From Candidatus Melainabacteria bacterium (lineage in GTDB: Bacteria > Cyanobacteriota > Vampirovibrionia > Obscuribacterales > Obscuribacteraceae), in the NCBI GenBank assembly GCA_014380105.1, contig JACMKL010000552.1, positions 1 through 14,861 on the forward strand: DNA of 14,861 nucleotides, in the 5' to 3' direction. Below are positions 1-5,586 of the stretch, piece by piece (within the stretch, counting starts at the first letter, position 1; every line of letters starts with the position of its first letter). Both the position numbers and the translations under genes were made by a program. The notes under the pieces are model-generated. The model was not told the origin of the DNA. It searched no databases and saw only the letters and a program-made list of their open reading frames with translations.

Positions 1-307
1 GTTGACGTGATCTACGAGCGTCAAGTGTCCAGGTACCCCATAATTCTTAGAAGTGTACTTTCTCAATTCTGGTCGTTGGATACCCCATAATAAGTTCGAG
101 ATTGTTTGATTTTGAAACATTGTTCAACATTGTTCAAAATTGTCCAACAATTTCCAGCGCTCAGATATTTGGAGATTTCGATTTCATTTATTGAAACTGC
201 CAGGAATCACGTAGAACGTACGATCTGATCTAAGAGAACGCCTTACACCCTGACAGTTACTAGTGTCTATAGTATGGCTTTGATTATCGCAAGTAGTAAG
301 AAGTAAC
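1..307. other. Non-coding region with short repeats
   Basis: I see no convincing gene here. The region lies beyond the 3' end of the minus-strand MshEN/TPR gene and could be the upstream region of a leftward gene outside the window. It holds an 11-bp direct repeat TACCCCATAAT (34-44 and 81-91). It also holds a 10-bp-period run (units at 121-130, 131-140 and 141-150, consensus TGTTCAACAT) and a TTGACG/CGTCAA inverted repeat (2-7/19-24). On the minus strand TATTAT at 92-87 resembles a -10 box, but no good -35 pairs with it. Confidence 0.5.
101..155. repeat. Short 10-bp-period repeat, possible operator
   Basis: Three adjacent decamers, TGTTCAACAT, TGTTCAAAAT and TGTCCAACAA (121-150), follow each other in perfect 10-bp register. 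They are preceded by a related decamer, TTTGAAACAT (111-120). One helical turn per unit places the same bases on one DNA face, which is typical of cooperative protein-binding sites. The imperfect symmetry (TTGAA/TTCAA, ATTGTT/AACAAT) also allows hairpins. A binding function is inferred; no regulator is visible. Confidence 0.4.
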
Positions 308-2341
308 TTAGCTTGAAAGTGCAGAACGATCTTCTTTGCTATTCAGAATTTCTTGCGCTCGCGAATAGAGTTTTTCAGCTTCTTCGGACTTGCCAGTTTT
401 GCGTAATAACTTGGCATATCCTGAAAGTGAATCGGCTATGTCGGTGTGATTAGCGGGTAAATGAGTTTCGCGCAATTGCAAGGCCCTACTGACTGGAGCT
501 TCACCTTCTGAGAATTTGTCCTGTCGGAAATAGATTTCTCCCAGCATGGACAAAGCATCAGCCAATCTAGTCGGTGTCGGAATTTCGGCATTTTCTAAAA
601 TCCAGACTACGCGGCGCATGAATGGTTCAGCCTGGTTGAATTTTCCTTGCACACATAGAACAGCGGCTAAATTTGTCAAATCTGTTGTTAGCTCGGTGCT
701 GTTCGGGCCGAGATCATTGAGCCGATTAACCAGAATGCGCTCGTAGACTTGCTGTGCTTCAACATAATTGCCCTGATCGCAATAGCTCTGGGCCAATCGA
801 ACAAATGCACTTGCTAGAGCCGTTTTTTGGTCAGCGGCGAAATCACTAGCTTCTTCCTCATCGGGTTTTTGTCCGGTTATTCCTTGTTTTACGAGCATTG
901 CAAGCTGCATTGCTTTTGCATCTTCCGGCAAAATTGTTTCGCTGAATTTTCGCGGTTTCTTCGCATCATCCGGCTTTTCATCTGCCTTCACAAAGGCCGT
1001 TGCGCTCTCCAACTCGTCTCGAACAGTGGGTAAATCTGGTGAATCTGAAACGAGCTCCGGAATTGCTGCAGCTTCGCCATCCATGCGAAGACGTTTGTTG
1101 GGACTCCAGCCCAATTCTTTGAGAGCCTGGTCAAAGTTGATTTTCTTGTTCGGGCGATGATGTAAGCAGTAGTCGAGGGCAGCAACTGCATCGTCTTGTG
1201 AGATCCAGCCTTTAGCTAGAAGCTGATGGCATCTAAGTGTTGCTTGCACAGTCGGCGCATCAGAATAGCCGGTCAAAACCAAAACTTTGCCGACTATTTG
1301 CGGACTTTTCGAGCTTAAATCAAAAGCTGCTTGCACATCTTCTTGCGTCACCACTCGCGCTAGAGTCAAAAGTTTTTCGTAGCCGAGTGATGACCGCACT
1401 TCGGTATTTTCTACTTTCGCAAGCTCCATCGCTTCTTCGAGCGTCACTTTCGATTCATGAACATGACCAAGGCATTCTGCTGCCATTAAGGCATCCATCT
1501 GACTATCGTCGACAATTTTTTGCAATTTCAGGGCGGCTTCCAATAGCGCAGCCGAAATTAGTTCGCGCGAAATCAAAACTTGCCCGATCGGTTGCTGGTT
1601 GACTAGTCCCCACTCGAGAGCATTCATCACGTCATTTTCGGTAAGCACTCCTGAGATGACGAGCAGCTCACCGAGCCGTACTCCACGTTTTCTTGGTGGT
1701 TCTTGTGCCGGTCTCTCGCCGCGCTGTTCTTCGCCTGAATGTCCGGGCAGACCGGCAGCAAATCTCACCGCTTGCAACGCTTCTTCGCGTACTAACATTT
1801 CGTCGCGTAGTCGAACCTGAATATCGAGGACAGTGTTGAGGACTGACTCAGTCAAAACCTGGTGTAGAACCAGCATTCGTCCAAGTGGCAGGCCGGTTTG
1901 CAGACTTTGCTCCATCGCCTTGGATAATTGCTCCCAGCGCAAAACGCCTGCTTCAAGTAGCAATTCGCCAAGTCTGCCTGTTGGTACTTTTCGGGCTGGT
2001 GCATCCTCATGATTTTCGAGCACTTCGCTGAAAGTCGATCCCATTTTGAAGGCGATTTTCAGGCAACGCACCGCCAGATTGAAGTCTATCGATTTATCCC
2101 GAATCATTGACTGAGCTAGCAGAACCGATTGCAGGTCGCGCGGGGTCAAAAAACCGCACATGACCAAAATTTGGCCAATCTGTAGCCGTTTCCCTTTCGA
2201 ATGTCGAATTGCTTCCTGGACTTGGTCTTGAGTGAGCATGCCAGCCTGGAGCAAAAGTTCGCCAAGTCGAATATTGGTATTTGGTCTGCGAAAAACTGAG
2301 GTCAAGTCGGAAAATCCTTCGTCAATCTGTCGTGAGAACAT
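308..2341 (-). CDS. Multi-repeat MshEN/GspE-N-like protein with C-terminal TPR domain
   Basis: The N-terminal half carries four tandem copies of an 80-100 residue unit. Three begin RLGELL and continue G-x-L-T...IGQ/LG..L.....L....L, the pattern of the MshEN / type II secretion GspE N-terminal domain. The fourth copy is degenerate and lacks RLG. A charged linker rich in Asp, Glu and Lys follows. The last ~170 residues are helical TPR repeats (e.g. ALASAFVRLAQSYCDQGNY, the TPR_12 style). No ATPase, membrane segment or signal peptide is seen, so it is probably a cytoplasmic scaffold or sensor. Some MshEN domains bind c-di-GMP; whether these do is inference, as the ligand positions are only partly kept. 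The reading frame opens further upstream at TTG 2410. I prefer ATG 2341, 23 codons in, because the extra residues are basic and unlike the family, but neither start has a good Shine-Dalgarno. It is transcribed away from the M28 gene, apparently alone. Confidence 0.8.
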   Translation of the reverse strand: MFSRQIDEGFSDLTSVFRRPNTNIRLGELLLQAGMLTQDQVQEAIRHSKGKRLQIGQILVMCGFLTPRDLQSVLLAQSMIRDKSIDFNLAVRCLKIAFKMGSTFSEVLENHEDAPARKVPTGRLGELLLEAGVLRWEQLSKAMEQSLQTGLPLGRMLVLHQVLTESVLNTVLDIQVRLRDEMLVREEALQAVRFAAGLPGHSGEEQRGERPAQEPPRKRGVRLGELLVISGVLTENDVMNALEWGLVNQQPIGQVLISRELISAALLEAALKLQKIVDDSQMDALMAAECLGHVHESKVTLEEAMELAKVENTEVRSSLGYEKLLTLARVVTQEDVQAAFDLSSKSPQIVGKVLVLTGYSDAPTVQATLRCHQLLAKGWISQDDAVAALDYCLHHRPNKKINFDQALKELGWSPNKRLRMDGEAAAIPELVSDSPDLPTVRDELESATAFVKADEKPDDAKKPRKFSETILPEDAKAMQLAMLVKQGITGQKPDEEEASDFAADQKTALASAFVRLAQSYCDQGNYVEAQQVYERILVNRLNDLGPNSTELTTDLTNLAAVLCVQGKFNQAEPFMRRVVWILENAEIPTPTRLADALSMLGEIYFRQDKFSEGEAPVSRALQLRETHLPANHTDIADSLSGYAKLLRKTGKSEEAEKLYSRAQEILNSKEDRSALSS

Positions 2342-2448
2342 GCAAAATTTAGCGTGTGATCGCTTACATCGTTTACCCGTTAAAAGCGGCCGGATATCGT
2401 GACTAAGCAACAGTTCGCAAGTCTTTCAGCAACAATGGTTTCGACCGA

Positions 2449-2476
2449 CTGATAACGGTTAACTCAGTTGTGTCAA
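2449..2476 (-). promoter_or_regulatory. Candidate sigma70 promoter of the MshEN/TPR gene
   Basis: On the minus strand a perfect TTGACA (2476-2471) is followed after 16 bp by TATCAG (2454-2449, four of six consensus bases). Transcription would start near 2442. That gives a leader of about 30 nt to the TTG start at 2410, or 100 nt to the ATG at 2341. The promoter is inferred from sequence match only. Confidence 0.4.
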
Positions 2477-2808
2477 CTTGTAGATTTTTTCGCTCGGAAA
2501 TACGCGTTTTGGAACTGTCCGATTGGGCGGCAATAATTGCTTTGCGCGGTTGCGATAGCAGTTAATCCAGCATTTAAATCCGCTAAGTTTTGACCAGGTA
2601 TTTGACTCGTATTTGCTCGCGCGAACCAGGATCAGCATCTTAAGAGCTTATCTATTCCTGAATCATCAGCTCTCTTAATTAGAGCTTCTTTGATTTCGCT
2701 CTCTGGCGATCACTACGGTGAAGGTCTCTTTAACCCCTCATTTTTCAAGCCAAGGAATTTTTTCCACTCAGCCCTCACAACACACGCACCGCTAGATACA
2801 TGCGTTTT

Positions 2809-2922
2809 GCTCCCTCTTTGAGAGAGCGAAGGGTTGGCTTGTCCATGAGATTTCAAAAGAAACCCAACGTAGGGCTCACTACCTGACGCATGTCGCGTTA
2901 GCTGGGTGAGTCCGTAAAGGAG
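2809..2922 (+). promoter_or_regulatory. Structured 5' leader and strong RBS of the M28 gene
   Basis: There are three consecutive hairpins. (1) GCTC-C-CTC TTT GAG-A-GAGC spans 2809-2827. (2) GTTGG (2833-2837) pairs with CCAAC (2864-2868); GGGTT/AACCC (2831-2835/2861-2865) is an overlapping alternative. (3) GGGCTCAC (2872-2879) pairs with GTGAGTCC (2906-2913, one G-U), with an inner TGACGC/GCGTTA stem. The Shine-Dalgarno AAAGGAG (2916-2922) follows directly, six bases before the ATG. The placement suggests control of translation or mRNA stability. I do not recognise a known riboswitch class. Confidence 0.4.
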
Positions 2923-2928
2923 ACTAAC

Positions 2929-4116
2929 ATGAGCATCATCGGCTGGGGCGCAATCATCGCGCTTCTCATTGTCTTGGGCTTGGTCATCAATGCGATTCGC
3001 AAGACCGGCAACGGACAGAACAACAACAACAACGACGGTCACAATCACGGTCACCAGCACGGTGAAGATTGCGACCACGAACGAGCAGACGACAGCGAAT
3101 TCCATTCGGTTCACGCCGGCAAGGATACGCGCGGCGGCTGCAAGTTCAACCCCGAGGAAGTTCGTCGTACGCGCTTCCGCGGCACTCCTCCCATCGACGT
3201 CAGCAATCTGCCGGCACCCGATCCTCGCATCGTCGCCGCCAACGCTTCCGTCACTATCCCTGGCATCACTCACCATCTCAACATCCTGAGCGGTGAAGTT
3301 GCGTCGGTTATTCGCGGCAAGTCCGTGACCATCCGCACCCGCAACAGCCACAATGCCGAGGGCATCGAGCTGGCGTTGAGCTATGTCGAAGACTATTACA
3401 AGTCGCTCGGCATCGCGGTCAAGCGCGTCGCCTACCAGGTGCGCGGCAAGACCTACTACAACGTTGAAGCCGAAATTCGCGGCGCAGTCAATCCCGAGAA
3501 GGTCGTGATCGTCAGCGGTCACCTCGACTCGACGGTTGGCAGTCCGTGGCAGAACGAAAAGGTCGCTCCGGGTGCGGATGACGATGCGTCGGGTACTACC
3601 GGCGTCTTCGAAGTCGCGCGCACTCTCAAGGACCTCAAGCTCGGCTACACCGTGCGCTTTGTGCACTTCACCGGCGAAGAGCAGGGTCTCTGGGGCAGCT
3701 ACAAGTACAGCGACCAGTGCGCTGCGGCGAAGACCGACATCGTCGGCGTGTTCCAGATGGACATGATCGGCTATTGCGGCAAGCCCGGCAATCGCGTCGA
3801 CATCCATGACGGCGAGGACCGCAATGGTTCTCACGACCTGGTTGTCGCTCTGACGCGTGCAGCCAAGCGCTACAACCTCGACCTGAATGTGGTCGACACG
3901 CACAACCATGCGGTCGACAACCGTTCTGACCATGCCGGGTTCCAGGACCACGGCTGGAAGGCTGTACTGATCTCGATCGAGTTCACCGACGACGGCTTCG
4001 ATCCGAACTACCACACCCTGCAGGATCGGGTCTCCGCGATCAATTTCCCCTACATGGTGGAAATCATTCGCATGACCATCGGCGCTGTTGCGGAGTACGC
4101 AAAGATTCAGCCGTAA
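2929..4116 (+). CDS. Membrane-anchored M28-family zinc aminopeptidase
   Basis: The protein is 395 residues. Residues 4-23 form one hydrophobic segment without an obvious cleavage site, so the catalytic part is probably tethered outside the membrane. A linker with five Asn and a His-rich stretch (DGHNHGHQHGEDCDH, 36-50) follows. The C-terminal ~240 residues are an M28 di-zinc peptidase: SGHLDS (His198, Asp200), GADDDASG (Asp217/218), GEEQG (Glu250 likely catalytic base, Glu251 ligand), QMDMIGY (Asp278) and YHTLQD (His362). The GADDDASG box resembles Vibrio leucyl aminopeptidase. All five metal-ligand positions are kept, so it should be active; the substrate is presumably peptides or free N-termini. 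The ATG start has AAAGGAG at ideal spacing. Codons end mostly in C or G, unlike the AT-richer neighbours, which may indicate high expression or acquisition. It stands alone between gaps and ends at its own terminator. Confidence 0.9.
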   Translation: MSIIGWGAIIALLIVLGLVINAIRKTGNGQNNNNNDGHNHGHQHGEDCDHERADDSEFHSVHAGKDTRGGCKFNPEEVRRTRFRGTPPIDVSNLPAPDPRIVAANASVTIPGITHHLNILSGEVASVIRGKSVTIRTRNSHNAEGIELALSYVEDYYKSLGIAVKRVAYQVRGKTYYNVEAEIRGAVNPEKVVIVSGHLDSTVGSPWQNEKVAPGADDDASGTTGVFEVARTLKDLKLGYTVRFVHFTGEEQGLWGSYKYSDQCAAAKTDIVGVFQMDMIGYCGKPGNRVDIHDGEDRNGSHDLVVALTRAAKRYNLDLNVVDTHNHAVDNRSDHAGFQDHGWKAVLISIEFTDDGFDPNYHTLQDRVSAINFPYMVEIIRMTIGAVAEYAKIQP

Positions 4117-4250
4117 GCTAAGGCAAAACGCTCCGTCAATCTAGCGGTGCGACGCTGCGGGCTGCCGAAGCCTTGGCTGAATCGGAATTGTTGCATCGAG
4201 TCGGGGAAGTTGAGGGCAGCCTCTCTTCTCCGATTCGATCGCAATTTCAC

Positions 4251-4475
4251 TCAAACAGCTTCACGGCTGTTTGTTTTGGTGGCTTTTATACGATAAAGCG
4301 TAGTGACTCCTTTTAACTTTTTGACTTTCGCTAGTTTTATACTATGTGTTATAGTGAACTCTAGGGGTTCAGCTTTTAGATTTAGATTTTCTTCCGGTAA
4401 CGGTTCAAGAATTACTGGCGAGAAAGTTGGAACTGTTTGAATGAAATCAAGTGATTCGCAATTCGGGCCAGGCAT
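4251..4475 (-). CDS. Doubtful small hypothetical protein (74 aa)
   Basis: A 74-codon minus-strand open frame starts with ATG and reads like a plausible soluble peptide (acidic and Pro-rich first half, Lys-rich second half). It matches no family I recognise. Its Shine-Dalgarno is poor and its last codons coincide with the hairpin that looks like the M28 terminator. It lies in an otherwise empty, AT-rich gap. It may be only a chance open frame. Confidence 0.2.
   Translation of the reverse strand: MPGPNCESLDFIQTVPTFSPVILEPLPEENLNLKAEPLEFTITHSIKLAKVKKLKGVTTLYRIKATKTNSREAV
4252..4277 (+). terminator. Intrinsic terminator after the M28 gene
   Basis: A perfect 8-bp stem CAAACAGC (4252-4259) / GCTGTTTG (4266-4273) with a six-base loop is followed by TTTT. 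It lies 136 bases after the peptidase stop codon and points with that gene. Confidence 0.65.
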
Positions 4476-4538
4476 ATAAAACTCTGCTGAAATCCAACCG
4501 TTTTTAATAGTTTATCGTCGCGCTTTCTTCATAGATAA

Positions 4539-4598
4539 TTGACCGACTTACGAAAACAGTCAATAATTACTGCTGATTGTTGACATTATTAGCGTCAA
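4539..4598. promoter_or_regulatory. Paired TTGAC/GTCAA inverted repeats, possible operator
   Basis: TTGAC-N15-GTCAA (4539-4563) and TTGAC-N9-GTCAA (4580-4598) sit in tandem 60-120 bp upstream of the hydroxylase start. Their left arms are 41 bp apart, close to four helical turns. The second includes TTGACA. A regulator-binding role is inferred from symmetry and position only. Confidence 0.3.
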
Positions 4599-4646
4599 GT
4601 AGGGACTTCGATGTCAGTAAAGCGTAAACTATTCGTGGAATTCAGT

Positions 4647-4662
4647 GAGAGGTGTTACTTTG
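4647..4662 (+). promoter_or_regulatory. RBS that selects a TTG start
   Basis: GAGAGG (4647-4652) lies seven bases before TTG at 4660. The alternative GTG at 4645 overlaps this Shine-Dalgarno and has none of its own, so TTG 4660 is the better start. Confidence 0.55.
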
Positions 4663-5316
4663 ACTATTGGTGTTGTTGCACAGACCATCGGATGGTTAAT
4701 TGTCTCGGGCGTCATGATCTCGTTTATTGAGCATCAAGTGCACGCGCAGTTAATGCATAGACGTAACTTCTTGAGTAAGTACACGAAGGCGTACAAGCGT
4801 GTTTTTGAATCACACGCCATTGTTCACCATCAACATTACTCAGAGACCTTCGTTGACGAACCAGTTCCGCCAGGCGAAGACAAAGAAATTCGTCTCACCG
4901 TAATTAAGGCTCCTATCAAAGTTCTCCCGCTCGTAATCGGTCTGGCTCTTGTTTCTTGGCAATGGGCTCTGTGCTTCGTCGGAATGCTCTATTTCCATCA
5001 CTGGGCTTGGAACAAGATTCACTTGGAGATGCACAAACCGGAGTCACGCGGTTTTAGCCGTTGGCCAGTGTATAAATTCCTAGCTCAGCACCATTTCATG
5101 CACCACCAGTATCCAAACAAGAATTTCAACGTTGTTTTCCCGTTTGCTGACTATGTTCTTGGTACTGCCGCCCCAAAACCCAACAGTGCTCAAATGTTAG
5201 AGATGTTCGACCTTGGGTTGGTAGCTCTGACGCCTGCTGAAGTCTCCGTAATGCAAGCTGACGTCGCAAGTAAGACGAAGAAGCCGAAAGTCCTTGCTGA
5301 AGCAGCTTTACACTAA
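4660..5316 (+). CDS. Fatty-acid hydroxylase / sterol desaturase-superfamily membrane protein
   Basis: With the TTG start the protein is 218 residues; GTG 4645 would add five. It has a hydrophobic N-terminal segment (about 4-23) and a hydrophobic hairpin (about 88-113). Clustered histidines match the di-iron membrane hydroxylase pattern: EHQVH (24-28), HAIVHH (52-57), HHWAWNKIHLEMH (113-125) and HHFMHHQYP (144-152). The superfamily uses O2 to hydroxylate or desaturate lipids, sterols or carotenoids. The exact substrate cannot be told from sequence, and beta-carotene hydroxylase-like or lipid hydroxylase roles are both possible. A Lys/Ala-rich tail follows the last box. No neighbouring lipid or carotenoid gene gives context, and the gene has its own terminator, so it is probably monocistronic. 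Confidence 0.8.
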   Translation: MTIGVVAQTIGWLIVSGVMISFIEHQVHAQLMHRRNFLSKYTKAYKRVFESHAIVHHQHYSETFVDEPVPPGEDKEIRLTVIKAPIKVLPLVIGLALVSWQWALCFVGMLYFHHWAWNKIHLEMHKPESRGFSRWPVYKFLAQHHFMHHQYPNKNFNVVFPFADYVLGTAAPKPNSAQMLEMFDLGLVALTPAEVSVMQADVASKTKKPKVLAEAALH

Positions 5317-5375
5317 GCTGTAAGCGTCAGTAAGGTCCGACCTTCACTCTCAATTCGCTCTTTCAATCAGTTGAT

Positions 5376-5413
5376 AAAGGCCGCCAGCAAATGCTGACGG
5401 CTTTTCCTTTTTG
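5376..5413 (+). terminator. Intrinsic terminator after the hydroxylase gene
   Basis: AAAGGCCGCCAGC (5376-5388) pairs with GCTGACGGCTTTT (5393-5405) around an AAAT loop. The stem has one C/A mismatch and one G-U pair. It is followed by CCTTTTT. Orientation and position fit termination of the hydroxylase transcript, 60 bases after its stop. Confidence 0.8.
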
Positions 5414-5510
5414 ATGAAGTGCCCAGGAAGGTTTGAGGGACCGTCAGGACAAGGAAATAGAGATTAAGAGCAACCTGCCACATTGCCCGTCCGGAGCAAG
5501 AGAATGATAG

Positions 5511-5586
5511 AGGGAGTATCATGGATTTTCCGCGTATTTTAGGAATTGGAAAACTATTTGAAGCAGGATGTCCTCGATTACTCTAA
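5511..5586 (+). CDS. Possible upstream ORF (21 aa) overlapping the phytochrome start
   Basis: The best initiation signal before the phytochrome gene is GAGGGAG (about 5510-5516) followed by ATG at 5521. That ATG is one base out of frame with the kinase. It opens MDFPRILGIGKLFEAG... and stops at TAA 5584-5586, overlapping the kinase start by 41 bases. It may be a short coupled upstream ORF. Alternatively it is the true phytochrome N-terminus separated by a one-base frameshift: removing one A from AAAA at 5550-5553 would join the two frames and put the chromophore Cys at position 23, close to the position usual in bacteriophytochromes. The interval includes the RBS. Confidence 0.4.

Larger units (their letters stand above)
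2411..2928. other. Divergent intergenic region, right half a structured leader
   Basis: This is a 518-base gap between the minus-strand repeat protein and the plus-strand M28 gene. The left part holds the candidate minus-strand promoter. Around 2642-2686 there is an AGAGCT-type inverted repeat (AGCTCT 2668-2673 with AGAGCT 2681-2686, and AAGAGCT 2642-2648 as an alternative partner). The right part (about 2809-2913) forms three successive hairpins just before the M28 ribosome binding site. I see no convincing plus-strand promoter and no small gene. The long minus-strand open frame reaching into it is a shadow of the M28 gene. Confidence 0.5.
4117..4659. other. Gap between M28 and hydroxylase genes
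   Basis: Apart from the M28 terminator and a doubtful minus-strand 74-codon frame, no gene is seen. Two TTGAC...GTCAA inverted repeats precede the hydroxylase (4539-4543/4559-4563 and 4580-4584/4594-4598). The second left arm is part of a perfect TTGACA (4580-4585), which may be a -35 box, but no good -10 follows at normal distance. Confidence 0.45.

Noticed and set aside
2713..4014. 433-codon minus-strand open frame
   Set aside because: It is the antisense of the clear M28 peptidase gene. Its Val/Ala/Asp-rich, motif-free translation is what the mirrored GC-rich codons give.
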